A stretch of 64,000 nucleotides of DNA from Pontederia crassipes (lineage: Eukaryota > Streptophyta > Magnoliopsida > Commelinales > Pontederiaceae): contig CM060191.1 in assembly GCA_030549335.1 (NCBI GenBank), positions 4,841,001-4,905,000 of the forward strand, in the 5' to 3' direction. Below are positions 11,363 to 23,150 of the stretch, piece after piece; the first letter of the stretch is position 1, and the number at the start of each line of letters is the position of its first letter. The notes beneath the pieces are model-generated. The model saw nothing but the letters and a program-made list of their open reading frames with translations. It did no database searches and had not been told where the DNA came from. Both the position numbers and the translations under genes were made by a program.

Positions 11363-14185
11363 TGTCACGGACGTGCCCTAGAAACATCATTTGTGTATAA
11401 TCATGCATTTAATTAACCTACTAAGTTAGTTTGGATGTTCATTTAGTGATATTTGTATATAGTAATTAATATTTCGATTAGTGCATAATGATTACTTAAT
11501 TATCGATAAACTTTACAAAGTAATTATATATGGTTATTAGGAATAAATCATAAAATTTCTAAATAATATGATATATATGTTTAAATAGGATTAAGTAAGC
11601 TTAATTATGGTTAAAATACTTAGTTATGACAAAAAAATATGATTGGTCATCACTTAAGTTCCAAGCAGCTGAAGTAGACAGGTGAGAGCTTCTCAAATAG
11701 ATATTTTTCTAAACCGCCGTAAGACCTCAAACAATTCTGAAAAAAAATATATAAGACACTTAACATTATAATTTCACCGTAGAAAAATTACCAGAGGAAG
11801 AACTCGAGCGAACTGATCTGGGGAAAATCGAGAACGTCGGCTGTTCCAGGTGAGTTTTGATCCGGAAAATTTTCTTCTGATTGAGAGAATCATTACTTGG
11901 TGATAAACAAACCATAAATTATGACATTTTGTATGGTTCATACATTCGAAGTTAGCTATCTATTGCCTCTGGAATAACCTAAAAAGGAGTTTTATAGAGG
12001 AAGTTATGAACTTACCTTCGCAAGTCACTCATCCTGTCCCGAGTCTGATATAAGTTCCATTTGTAAATTAGGGCACGGTTAGAATAGAGTGAATTAGGGT
12101 TTGAAATTTGGATATGCTTAAATAGACATTTCAAGGGTTCGGTGAGAGGTGGAATCATCCTAGTTGAACTTGTATTTTGGGATAAATGAATTTTTCATTT
12201 CATAGTGATACTTCTGTCAGATTCCAGGACATTGACAGATTGTGACCCGAATTAACTATTTTTGTTTTAAGTCTGTATAGCGAGTTAAATTCTCTATTTT
12301 TTATGAAAAAACATAATGAAGTCTAGTTTTCAGAAAAAATATTCTCTAGTTAAATGGACAAGTGGAAACATATAAATCAATATTTGAGTGACACACAGTC
12401 TGCCAGGGCACAAACCCTAGGTCAGATTGCTTGGGATGTTCTGACTTACTCACTTGGATTTAGATAATGATATTTGGGGGTTGGAAACCTTAGTATGTCT
12501 AATTTCTAATTAATCCAGAATCATAAGATTTGCCCATGTGGTTAAGAAGTTATGAATTATTGATTGACAGACACTCAGTCTGAAATCCTGAAACAACACA
12601 TAGTTAAGCTTTGGAGAATTGAAAAGTTTCAAGTGTGGAATAATTTATGAATATAAATGTTTGAAGTTAGAAATTGATATTAGATGAGGTTATATGCATT
12701 TTAGGGTGCAAAGCATTCATACATCATGAGCATACATTGCATATTATCTTACTAGTGATTGGAAAGTAAGAAAACATTATTGTTTGTAGGAAAATCTCAA
12801 GTTGTAAGTGAAAGGGAGGAAATCTAATAAACCTCCTTGAAGTGATAAAGTACAAGGTGAGTGGGTAAATTTACAACATAGCAAAATATTATATGTTAGT
12901 TCTTTTATTTATGGTATTACCTCAAACAAAGCTTATTATTGTTATTATTAAAACATATCTTGAGCTATGAAAAATATTTATGATATGTTTCAAGGATTTC
13001 ATATATGATGGAGTAATATCTTATACAAAAATGTTTTTAGGGAACAATGCTTGTGAAGTGAAAATAAGTTTTATTTGATGATGACATGTGATTATGACAT
13101 GCGTATTTTGATATTGTTAAATTCCATGTGTTAATTAGTCATGCTGTTTGAAAAAAAGATCTTTGGAACCGCATTCGATATACATGAAGCCTTTGGGGCG
13201 TATATCGGGTGTCTTTGCCCTTTGGGGCTGCTCTGTGTGCACGTATTGATCCATGATCGCTCTGCGTATCTGAGAATCATGATTGGATGGCACACAATCA
13301 TGATTGGGATACGTATTGACCCATGATTTGCTCTACATATTCGTGACTCTTGATTATGAAGCTCTGCTTAACTGTATGACACATGATCATAGAGGGATAC
13401 GTATTGACCCATGATTTGCTCTGTGTATCCGTGACTCTTGATTATGAAGTTCTGCTTAACTGTATGACACATGATCATAGAGGGATACGTATTGACCCAT
13501 GATGAGTATATGCAATGACACGTGTGTGGAATTTAATTATGAAAATGATGATATTTTGAGTTACTTTTACTTATATGAGATTTCATATGATTTGACAAGT
13601 TATGTTATATGTGCTATGCTTTAAATGTTTTATCATATGGAGAATGTGATTATTTAATGTTATATACACTCGTATTGTTCCCCTATGTTGTACTTTTATT
13701 CCACTCACTGAGAAAATGATTGTTGCTCATAATACCCATTTTAAATTTTTTAGATACTCATAAGTTCTCGAGTTGAGTCGACTTGGAGCTTATTTTTGTT
13801 GCATATAGAGAAGAGGTCGAGCCGCTGGAGCACTTTAATCCCCTTCACTTTTGTTTTTTTGAAGCATGGATATGTAATAGATAGTCTTATATGTTGTAAT
13901 TAAGTTTGTGAGAAACTTTTTATAAGGTTGTATAAGACTTGATCCTGTGGGGTTATATGTGAGATGGTTTGTAAAAAATATATATATATAATGACAATAT
14001 GCAAATGTCCTATCTTATGGCTTTTTATTAAATTTTGATGATAATATATGTCTTTTATATGTATTGACAAATAACATAAGATAAGCAAGGGAGGAGATTT
14101 TGTCGATTTTATTTTTAAAATTGCTAAACATAGCTAAGAGTATGATAATTGGGATTAGAACTTAGTCACGGAGTTGGGTGTGACA
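11363..14185 (+). repeat. 3' LTR of the gypsy element, 2.8 kb
   Basis: It begins TGTCAC and ends GTGACA, directly after the polypurine tract. No second LTR exists in the window to date it against. It contains an 88-bp minisatellite at 13310-13505. The right boundary is sharp because SEC13 coding sequence resumes at the next base. Confidence 0.85.
13310..13505. repeat. 88-bp minisatellite inside the gypsy LTR
   Basis: TACGTATTGACCCATGAT starts at 13310, 13398 and 13486, a constant 88-bp step. The first two units are complete and the third is partial. A more degenerate unit appears to precede them from about 13236. Confidence 0.85.
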
Positions 14186-14625
14186 TGCCCGCTCAGAAGA
14201 TAGAGACAGGCCATCAGGATGTCGTCCACGATGTCTAGATGGACTACTACGACAAGCGCCTGACCACAGCATCTTCCGGCATGACCGTCAAGATTATCGG
14301 CGTCAGTGGGTCCTCTCATCAGCATCTAGCGACCTTGAGTGGCCACTAGGGGCTTATCTAGCAGGTGGCTTGGGCGCACCCCAAGTTTGGATCCATGCTT
14401 GCCTCCTGTGGCTACGACAATCGGGTGATCATATGGAAGGAAGGAGCAAAATCGGATGAGTGGGTGCAGGCACATGTCTTCAACAACAACAAAGCCTTAT
14501 CCCACTAGGTGGGGTCGGCTACATGGATTATACGACGCCATTCTCACTAGTGGATGCAGGCACATATCTTCATAGAACACAAATCATCTGTCAATTCCAT
14601 TGCTTGGGCTCCTCATGAGCTAGGA
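14186..14625 (+). pseudogene. SEC13 copy 1, truncated coding remnant
   Basis: The sequence aligns base for base with the intact SEC13 at 25920 onward, starting just inside the start codon at the LTR junction and ending at GAGCTAGGA (about codon 126 of 302). CAG codons read TAG at the equivalents of QMDYY and HQGP; a further TAG disrupts VWQV. An Au SINE fragment with a 23-bp target-site duplication interrupts it. After 14625 the sequence is unrelated to SEC13 but shared with copy 2. Confidence 0.93.
14483..14549 (-). mobile_element. Au SINE fragment with 23-bp TSD
   Basis: CAA repeats, AAGCCTTATCCCACTAGG and GGGGTCGGCTACATGGAT identify an antisense, 5'-truncated Au SINE. The 23 bases at 14460-14482 and 14550-14572 are direct repeats differing at two positions. 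SEC13 copy 2 has the unoccupied site near 21195-21217, so the insertion is younger than the copy 1/copy 2 duplication. Confidence 0.92.
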
Positions 14626-15467
14626 CAATTGAACTCAGGTGATAATATTAATTTAATAAAATTCGATTGAACTCGGTTGAATCCGATCAAACCGATCCAA
14701 TTATGATCCAGTTGATCGTCCGGTGGACAGTCCGATTATTATAACGTTGAACTCGGCATAGTATTTGTCACAATAAAACTTATTTTCTAGCATAATTTAG
14801 GGTGATAAAAGTTTATTATGTCTTGGTAGAAGTCAGGGCATCTTTTTTGTCACTCAAAAAATTGTTATTATTATTTTGCCATATGAGTTGTGAATTTATT
14901 TGCTCGTATAGAATAAAATATAATGATATTAATATATTTTTAAATAATAATAATAATAATAAATAATAATAATGTCATTCAAAATTTATCTCCAACTCAA
15001 GTTCTGCTGGTCACATCGGAAGTGAAGACTTCGGCTACATCAAGTTGTGATTTCCACACTCAATACAACACATGTCAATGACTTTGGATTTATGATGAGT
15101 AGTTTTCGAGATAATTTTACTAAATACCTTTTAATTTTATTCGTTTTCTCAACTTTACTTTATAATTAAAATGTCCTTAATTTTTTAACTTATTTAATTA
15201 AATATCCTTTTGATTGGAATAGCTAGTTTTTTTATCATAACGCATTATTTTAAAATAAAAATTATATAAAACACTAAAATAATATTAAAATATATAAAAA
15301 GAAGGAACTTCCTCTCCCTCTCCCTTCGGCCGTCACCGACCGATGCTCAGACACTGAAGGGAGTGACGTGCCCCCCTCCCCATCCTCTCCGACGTCGGAG
15401 AGGAGGGGGCACCGCCCCTCCCCCTCTCCTCTTCGATGTCGGAGAGGAGCCCTCCCCTTGCGCCGAC
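14626..15467 (+). repeat. Segmental duplication shared with 21270-22136
   Basis: This stretch follows the broken SEC13 end in both pseudogene copies. It contains a Gln/Asn-free, non-coding TTGAACTCGGTTGAATCCG patch, an AAT microsatellite (about 14947-14975, short here and long in copy 2), an AT-rich zone, and a GC-rich patch from 15301. The two copies stay nearly identical until about 15467, then diverge. Confidence 0.85.
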
Positions 15468-16740
15468 GGATTGTTGCCGTTGCCGGCGGCCCATCGCCGG
15501 TGTGTTGCCGCTGGTAGGTTGTCCTCTTCTCTCTCGCTTGTACTCTCTCACCTTTTTTATTCTCTTTCTCTTCTTCTCCCTCTCTTCCTCTTCTCTGATT
15601 CTCTGTGCAAGGCCAGCAGGCCGCATCGGCGTCGCCGCGAGCAAGCTTCTCTGCCTCTCCTGGACAGTTGGACTACTTTTTGAAAAATGGCTCGAACCCT
15701 CCTGGACGGCCTTGCAGGCTCCCTTGACTTTTTCTCCTTGAGGTGCGCTATTCACCGAACCACCGACAGCCAGGCCGGCCGCCGGCCTTGATAGCCAGGT
15801 GCCCTCTCTCTCTCCTTTTCTTTCTCTTTCTCATCTTCTCCTTCTCTTTCCTCTCTCTGAGCAAGGTCGTGAGTCGTGACTCACAGAGCGCTTTTGAGTT
15901 TTGATTTATCATTTCTCCTTCTTCCTTTTCTGCAGTGGTTCAATCCATTATATCGTCGTTGCCACCGCCGCCCCCTTCAATGGACAACGATCGTTTGTTC
16001 TAAGGTACGCATTGTTGCTGAATGCTAAATGCTAATGCTAATGTTAAACTACCCACTGTTGTCGTTGTATTCCCTCTCTCTGTGCTGAATCTTGATGATT
16101 GGATTGTTGTTTGACGTTTGTCTTGCTAATGCTAAATGCTAATGTGCAAATGTGATGGCTGCTGAATGATGTGTTATATGTCTTAATAATCAATGTGTTA
16201 TGTGTTTCAATATTATGTTTCAATCATTGTATCAATGACCTATTGAATCTACTGAATGCTAATGCTAATGTCGTTTGGTTTCAATATTGTTGTTATATGT
16301 TTCTATCTATGAAACATTAGTAGCCCTTTGATAATTTTTAGTTAATAGTTTGATGTCATTGATTAAGTATACAATGGTAATGTATAAAAGAAATGAAATT
16401 GAGAAATGTTCTATATCTCAAGCGTTAATAATCGTCTAAGCATCCATTATATTTTTTTATTTTATCATAAACCTAATGAGTTAGTGTGCTTGTTATAAAG
16501 AAATAGTACTATTTCTTTATAATCAGCCTACTAAACTCATTAATTTTATGATAAAACAAAATAAAATAATAATGTCTGCCTAGATTAAAAGATCATTAAT
16601 GCATGAGATATTGAGAATTATCTAAATTTCTTTTTTTTATTTTTATAAATTGGCATTTTATATTTGTATACATTATAAATTTCATTTTTTAATTATATGT
16701 GTATTTTTTTGTCAAAGTTGGCATTCAAACTTTTGGAATG

Positions 16741-17549
16741 GAGGATAATGCAATGACTGATATTGGATCTAATCCTATTTCCGATGATATCGTGATCGAG
16801 TCTGCACAATCCAATTCAAACCCTGTAGAAGGAAGTATTGATACTTCCAATCAAATAAAGATAGTTAAGAGGAAGCTTAGTAAAAATAAATCTGAAGCCT
16901 AGAATCATTTTGAAAAGTTTACTTCAGATCATGAAGCTAGAGCAAGGTGCAAATATTGTAAAAATGATTTTGTTGCATACCCTAATAAACATGGGACTAC
17001 TGGTTTATTTAAACATTTAAAAAGATGCAAGAAGTTTCCGTATAAAAGTGAAGTGAAGGGACAGAAGATGTTGGCACAAAGCTTACAAGGAGCAGCAAAA
17101 CCATTAGTCCCTCATTCATATAACTATGAGGACTACATAAGGGCCTTGGCTGAGTTTGTGATATGTGATGAGCAAGCTTTCAGAGTTGTAGAAGGTGTTG
17201 GTTTTCGAAAGTATTCAAAATGCTTGAAAGATTCCTTCAAGATTTACTATTGCAAGATATTGTTATCAATTATATCTTGACGAAATGCAAAAAACTCAAG
17301 GCACTTTTTAAGAAGTATTCTTCATATATTTGCCTAACCACTGACACTTGGACATCTTATCAGAAATTGTGTTACATGTGTCTCACAACACACTTTATTG
17401 ATGAAGATTGGATTTTACATAAAAGGGTTCTTAATCTTTGTCCAATTGAAGGTTATAAATGCACTTTTTTTTGTTATGCAGAAGCTACCGGGAGCACCCA
17501 AGTTGGAACCTCAACTTCATCGTTAGATCAAATAATAACAGACAATTAA
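16741..17549 (+). pseudogene. BED zinc-finger hAT transposase remnant (RICESLEEPER/DAYSLEEPER type)
   Basis: Translation from 16741 gives an acidic leader ending VKRKLSKNKSEA. A TAG at 16900 interrupts the frame. A BED zinc finger follows (HFEKF, CKYC, TGLFKHLKRC), then the start of the hAT core (DYIRALAEFVICDEQAFRVVE, residues in two pieces). A further segment resumes in another frame: KALFKKYSSYICLTTDTWTS and THFIDEDWILHKRVLN. These match the plant hAT/RICESLEEPER family, usually about 650-700 residues; fewer than 300 are recoverable here. The C-terminal dimerisation domain is absent. Confidence 0.85.
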
Positions 17550-18226
17550 CTCTTTCAATTATGAATTTGTGAGTGTGTGGATGTTTCATGCTAAACTGTT
17601 CTAAACTTCTAAGTGCTAAACTGTTTCATGTCTGCCATGCCAAATTTGAATTGTTCAACTGCAGTCTTTTAGAAACACTTCTGTCTTAACACTTTCATAT
17701 TTCAATATAATTTCGAAGCTTATTTTTTTGCATTTTAGAAACAGTTCTAAAAAGTAACTTTCTCTTGTGAACAGATAGTTATGGAACTTCGGCTACTTCT
17801 TGACAATCTTTTAGACCTTGCTCATGCTCCTTTTACTCACACTTCAACTTTCGCCAAGGGGTGGAGTGTTCCAAGGTTTGTTGATAACTATTTCCTGGAA
17901 TTATTTTAGGAACAATCGGAAGCTACCTTGTCTTTGATAATAGCTTTCCACTATTAGAAAATGACCCTTTTCAGTTAAATCTCTTCATGAGAACTTATAT
18001 CCATTATTTTTTCCAATGTATACCTGAAAACATTTGATTTCTTGCAACATTTATATTCTTAGTTTGATTTCTTGCAACATTTGATTTCTTGCAACATTAT
18101 TTTTCCCAATTTATATCCATTATCAGAAAGTTTCTCTTGATGCCATATTTATATTCTTAGTCTTGATTAAAACATGAGATGATTTAGTTGTAATGTTATC
18201 TTGACAAGTTCTCAAGATATAATGAA

Positions 18227-18350
18227 ACTGCAACATTATACCTTTGTTACTTCTTTTCTTGAAAGCTAGTAACTGTTCATACCCTTTAACTGCAACATTA
18301 TACCTTTGTTACTTCTTTTCTTGAAAGCTAGTAACTGTTCATACCCTTTT
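18227..18350. repeat. Tandem duplication, 62-bp unit
   Basis: ACTGCAACATTATACCTTTG starts at 18227 and 18289, and the following 58 bases match. It lies within the non-coding part of the hAT-derived block. Confidence 0.85.
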
Positions 18351-18570
18351 TTTTGTTTTCTCATATGCTCATCCGATTTTGTATCCATAACATTATAGCT
18401 GTTAGTTTCTATTATTCTTCTATATGCAGAGCCAAGTATTCATAATTCTCTATTGTTCTTCTATAACTTCATTGACTTTACATGGCTAATTTCTTTGTTC
18501 GTCTTCTTTGTACAGTTTGATGGAAGTAAAGACCACACTAGAGAAGGTCTCAATTTAGAATGTACTAATG

Positions 18571-18786
18571 TGCTATAAACTCTTTACTTAATTCTGTTTA
18601 GACATGGATTGAATGATGTATGTTTTATGATGCTGGATTGTTTATTTCGTATGATGGTTTTGTCATTTTGATCAATTGTGCTATAAACTCTTTATTTAAT
18701 TCTGTTTAGACATGGATTGAATGATGTATGTTGTATGATGCTGGATTGTTTATTTCGTATGATGGTTTTGTCATTTTGATCAATTT
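18571..18786. repeat. Tandem duplication, 108-bp unit
   Basis: TGCTATAAACTCTTTA starts at 18571 and 18679. Both units run to TTTTGATCAATT with only a few differences. It lies within the hAT-derived block. Confidence 0.85.
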
Positions 18787-18918
18787 AGAATGATGTATGT
18801 CTTAGATTTATTCGTATGATGCTGAACATGGATGTAATGGTGTATGTGGTATGATGCTGGACATGTAAACTTCATTATTTTAGTTGTTTGTTTCTTAAAT
18901 GGTGTGTGTGGTATGTGG

Positions 18919-20650
18919 TATGATGGTGGACCTGGTACAAACCCGGTCCTGTTCCCGGTTTGCCGGGTCAAACCCGGACCCGGTAGGGTACTGGGACTGG
19001 TACCAGGTCCAAAGTTTTCCGACCCCAGTAGAAACCGGGTCGGGATCGGGTCCGTCCAAACTCGAACCCGTACCGGTTCTGCTCAGCCCTAATTGACATA
19101 ATCCGATGAACAACTCTACTAAAATGGAAACAAATGATGAAGATCGCTGAATAATAATATAATTCTATATTAACAATGACAAAATAAAAAACTAAAGAAA
19201 TAAAATTATGATTCGTTTTCTTTTAGGCTTCCTTCCAAACTTGGGCTTGAGCAAAAGGCGTAACATACAACCACGTCATGACCCACTTGGCGTTACACAT
19301 TTTGTCTTGGTTTCTTTTATTTTTCCCTTTCCCGTGATGTAGCGTCTTCACCCCCCTTTATCTGTCCTCACATAACGCACGCCTTTGGATTATAAATAAG
19401 GGAAGAGTAGATCGGGTCGAGGAGAGGTAAACTTCATCTTCCCCGTTCTGTCACTGCTTTATAGATCTCTCCCCAGGTAACCTAATGCTCCCTCTTCGAT
19501 ATTGTTCTCCATCTCCAAATCTACGTAGTTTACTACCTTTGGGTTTGCTCTTGTTGCGTGAATCCAGATCTAGGGTTTGTTTTTTTCCGGTGGATCCACT
19601 GCCGGATCTCATTCTCCCGTTTTTGATTTGGAGTTTGCCATTTTTGTTTTTATTTGTTTTTATTTTTTTATATGAGGTGAGGATCGATCTTTGTATGTAT
19701 GGATCCTTGCTTGTTACGATCTGGGTTGAGTTCGTCACTTGGTGTGAGTGCGAAGATACTATTGAGATTGGTTCCTGAAGGTCAAATAGGTATGATGGTG
19801 GACCCGGTACAAACCCGGTCCCGTTCCCGATTTGCCGGGTCAAACTCGGACCCGGTACCAGCCGGGTCCGGGACCGGTATCAGGTCCAAAGTTTCCTGAC
19901 CCCAGTATAAATTGGGTCGGGACCGGGTCCGTCCAAACCCGGACCCGGTACCGGTTCTGCTCAGCCCTAATTGACATAATCCGATGAACATCCCTACTAA
20001 AATGGAAACAAATGATGAAGATCGCTGAATAATAATATAATTCTATATTAACAATGACAAAATAAAAAAACTAAAGAAATAAAATTATGATTCGTTTTCG
20101 TTAGGCCTCCTTCCAAACTTGGGCTTGAGCAAAAGGCGTAACATACAACCACGTCACGACCCACTTGGCGTTACACATTTTGTCTTGGTTTCTTTTATTT
20201 TTCCCTTTCCCGTGATGTAGCGTCTTCACCCCCCTTTATTTGTCCTCACATAACGCACGCCTTTGGAGTATAAATAAGGGAAGAGTAGATCGGGTCGAGG
20301 AGAGGTAAACTTCATCTTCCCCGTTCTGTCACTGCTTTATAGATCTCTCCCCAGGTAACCTAATGCTCCCTCTTCGATATTGTTCTCCATCTCCAAATCT
20401 ACGTAGTTTACCTTTGGGTTTGCTCTTGCTGCGTGAATCCAGATCTAGGGTTTGTTTTTTCGGTGGATCCACTATCGAATCTCGTTCTCCTGTTTTTGAT
20501 TTGGGGTTTGCCGTTTTTGTTTTTTTATTTTTTTATATGAGGATCGGTCTTTGTATGTATGGATCCTTGCTTGTTATGATCTGGGTTGAGTTCGTCACTT
20601 GGTGTGAGTGCAAAGATACTATTGAGATTGGTTCCTGGAGGTCAAATAGG
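18919..20650 (+). repeat. Direct duplication, unit about 872 bp (hAT end plus SEC13 promoter/leader)
   Basis: TATGATGGTGGACC starts at 18919 and at 19791. Each unit contains the last about 170 bp of the hAT element followed by the SEC13 upstream region, leader and first part of the leader intron, up to GGTCAAATAGG. At 19790 the first unit stops and the second begins. At 20650 the second continues into the rest of the SEC13 leader intron. The junction therefore lies within the leader intron. Confidence 0.92.
19090..19790 (+). pseudogene. Extra SEC13 promoter and leader copy (no coding part)
   Basis: The region carries a TATA-like TATAAATAAGG at about 19391, the leader donor CAG|GTAACC at about 19476, and the start of the leader intron. 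It breaks off at the duplication joint at 19790. It is nearly identical to 19970-20650. It contains sequence between TTGGGC and TTCATC that the intact gene at 25.3 kb has lost. Confidence 0.85.
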
Positions 20651-21269
20651 GCATAAAGGCGCGATTTTGCAAGTGAATCCTGTAGAATTTTGGTGATCCG
20701 AACATTCCATCTGTCAAGTGTTTGTTTTTTATTTGACAAATTGCCCTGTTGAATCGGCGTGTAGTATTGTTAAATTTTGTCAAAAATTATTGAACTACAA
20801 CTGGGATCTAACTTTTTTATGTTCAATTTATACGATGCAAGTAGTGGATAAGGAGTTGGGGAAAGAAGAGAAGGTAGAAGGGGTGCCCTTTGATGGTGTG
20901 TAGAGTTTGGAAGCAAACATGCCCGCTCAGAAGATAGAGACAGGCCACTAGGATGTCGTCCATGATGTCTAGATGGACTACTATGACAAGCGCCTGGCCA
21001 CAGCATCTTCCGGCATGACCGTCAAGATTATCGGCGTCAGTGGATCCTCTCATCAGCATCTAGCGACCTTGAGTGGCCACTAGGGGCTTGTCTGGCAGGT
21101 GGCTTGGGCGCACCCCAAGTTTGGATCCATGCTTGCCTCCTGCGGCTACGACAGTCGGGTGATCATATGGAAGGAAGGAGCAAAACCGGATGAGTGGGTG
21201 CAGGCACATGTCTTCATAGAACACAAATCATCTGTCAATTCCATTGCTTGGGCTCCTCATGAGCTAGGA
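19970..21269 (+). pseudogene. SEC13 copy 2: promoter, leader, truncated coding remnant
   Basis: The promoter has TATAAATAAGG at about 20270, followed by the leader donor CAG|GTAACC near 20355. The intron acceptor equivalent reads TTTATACG, where the intact gene has TTTATAGG, so the AG is lost. The coding remnant starts at the ATG at 20919 and matches the intact gene to about codon 126. Three CAG codons read TAG (in GHQD, VQMDYY and GHQGP), so no product longer than about ten residues is possible. It ends at GAGCTAGGA, exactly as copy 1 does. Confidence 0.93.
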
Positions 21270-21586
21270 CGATTGAACTCGGGTGATAATATTAATTTAA
21301 TAAAATTCGATTGAACTCGGTTGAATCCGATCAAATCGATCCAATTACGATCCAGTTGATCGTCCGGTGGACAGTCCGATTATTATAACGTTGAACTCAG
21401 CATAGTATTTGTCACAATAAAACTTATTTTCTAGCATCATTTAGGGTGATAAAAGTTTATTATGTCTTGGTAGAAGTCAGGGCATCTTTTTTGTCACTCA
21501 AAAAATTGTTATTATTATTTTGCCATATGAGTTGTGAATTTATTTGCTCGTATAGAATAAAATATAATGATAATAAAATATTTTGA

Positions 21587-21587
<1 letters not shown>

Positions 21588-21646
<59 letters not shown>
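21588..21646. repeat. AAT trinucleotide microsatellite
   Basis: About 20 uninterrupted AAT repeats. The equivalent site in copy 1 (about 14947-14975) has roughly half as many and is interrupted, so it has expanded or contracted since the duplication. The apparent poly-Leu open frame on the minus strand is only this repeat. Confidence 0.95.
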
Positions 21647-21647
<1 letters not shown>

Positions 21648-21784
21648 TCATTCAAAATTTATCTCCAACTCAAGTTCTGCTGGTCACATCGGAAGTGAAG
21701 ACTTCGGATACATCAAGTTGTGATTTCCACACTCCATACAACACATGTCAATGACTTTGGATTTACGATGAGTAGTTTTCGAGA

Positions 21785-23150
21785 TAATTTTACTAAATAC
21801 CTTTTAATTTTATTCATTTTCTCAACTTTACTTTATAATTAAAATGTCCTTAATTTTTTTAACTTATTTTATTAAATATCCTTTTGATTGGAAATAGCTA
21901 GTTTTTTTTTATCATAACGCATTATTTTAAAATAAAAATTATATAATACACTAAAATAATATAAAAATATAAAAAGAAGGAACTTCCTCTTCCTCTCCCT
22001 TCGGCCGTTACGGACCGATGCCCAAACACCGAAGGGAGTGACGTGCCCCCCTCCCCATCCTCTCTGACGTCGGAGAGGAGGGGGCGCCGCCCCTCCCCCT
22101 CTCCTCTTCGATGTCGGAGAGGAGCCCTCCCCTTGCTCAGAGGAGAGGGAGGGGTGGCGCCCCACTCTCCGTCTCGACGTCGGAGAGGAGAGGGGGAGTG
22201 GGAGGCACCCCTCCGCCTCGCGTGCAGAGGAGGGAGAGGGCGGTGCCCCACTCCCTCTCTCCTCTTCGGTGGCGAGGGGAAGGGGGCACCGCCCCTCGCA
22301 TGCACAGAGGAGAGGGGGGAGGCGCTCCTCCCCTGGGCACCGTATGTCACGGTATATTTTTTCGTGACACAATGCATAAAGTCTCGAGGCATTGGTGTCT
22401 TTTTTTAGTTGCTTAACATCGAATCAAAGAACATATACAGTCATCCCACATCAAATTATCCGTCCTTAGGATATTATCTTGTAAGATTATTCTTATGAAT
22501 AATAAAGTTACTCATAGGGTATATCTTTTATATTTTCAATTTTGTATTTATACTTCTCTACCTAGCATACATTAGAGGAGAGTTCACTAGTGTCTTTCTG
22601 GCTCATGTGTATTTTATGTTTCATCATATATAATACAAATAAGCTTTTATAATTATAGTGTCTGACTTTGAACATAGGACAACCTTATGATCATTCTTAG
22701 TACCTTGTGATATTTTGGTTGCCCCTTCGGACATTAAGTGTATGCATTATTGCCTCAACGCATTAATGCCACAATCTCATGACGAGTCATCTGACACTCT
22801 TGTCATGTCCGTAATCGAATGCTTATAAGAGCGACTCTCGGTATAATTATCTCGACCACAAAACTTTCACTATTATTTAAAATAGGTTTGGTGCTCCTTC
22901 GTCTAGTGACTGCGTGTTGTCTCGTGTCCGAGAATGACCTCGTGACATGCACGTCGCCCCCTCTTTTTTTAATTTATTTATATTCTAAATATTTTTTTAA
23001 AAAATAATGTGCCAAATCACTGAAAAACTGACTATTTCTAGTAAAAAATTATTTAATGAAACAAGTTAAAAGATGAAGTGAATTAAAAGGATAGCGATAG
23101 AAAAACGTTAAAGTTGGAGAGTATTTAATGAAACTTATCTGTCATGTTTT
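21785..23150. mobile_element. Possible MULE-like element with GC-rich core
   Basis: The left arm (about 21785-21900, with ACTAAATACC and TTTCTCAACTTTACTTT) is loosely repeated in inverted orientation at about 23040-23150 (AACGTTAAAGTTGGAGAGTA). Between them is a GC-rich, low-complexity core at 21985-22345 with repeated GTCGGAGAGGAG. Long imperfect inverted arms around captured GC-rich DNA fit a Mutator-like element. No 9-bp target duplication was seen, so this is tentative. Confidence 0.35.

Larger units (their letters stand above)
6503..14185 (+). mobile_element. Ty3/gypsy chromovirus (Tekay/Del-like), 5'-truncated
   Basis: A decayed LTR retrotransposon with the order gag, protease, RT, RNase H, integrase, chromodomain, polypurine tract, 3' LTR. 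The internal region runs to about 11362. The LTR 11363-14185 begins TGTCACGG and ends GTGTGACA. No 5' LTR or primer-binding site is present: the left edge joins directly to SEC13 promoter sequence. The right edge abuts TGCCCGCTCAG, the first bases after the A of the SEC13 start codon. Stops and frameshifts are scattered through gag-pol, so the copy is dead. The Tekay/Del assignment rests on the IDPGSTHSF protease motif and a C-terminal chromodomain. Confidence 0.92.
15468..19089 (+). mobile_element. hAT-family element, decayed; right terminus at 19089
   Basis: A BED-finger hAT transposase remnant lies at 16.7-17.5 kb. The right end reads CGGTTCTGCTCAGCCCTA, matching in style the terminal TAGGGCAGAGC of the complete hAT element at 50354. 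It is preceded by GGGTCCGGG-type subterminal repeats (18919-19089). The left boundary is set only by where the match to copy 2 ends; no left inverted repeat was found. The middle contains pyrimidine-rich leader sequence, possible introns and local tandem repeats. Confidence 0.65.

Noticed and set aside
13236-13520. CRISPR-like regular repeats
   Set aside because: The repeats are contiguous 88-bp minisatellite units inside an LTR with no spacers, in a plant nuclear genome.
15333-15755. Open frames on both strands in the GC/CT-rich patch
   Set aside because: Composition-driven (Arg/Gly/Pro/Ser-rich in all frames), with no domain and no splice logic.
21460-21651. Poly-Leu open frame on the minus strand
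   Set aside because: It is the AAT microsatellite read as TTA codons.
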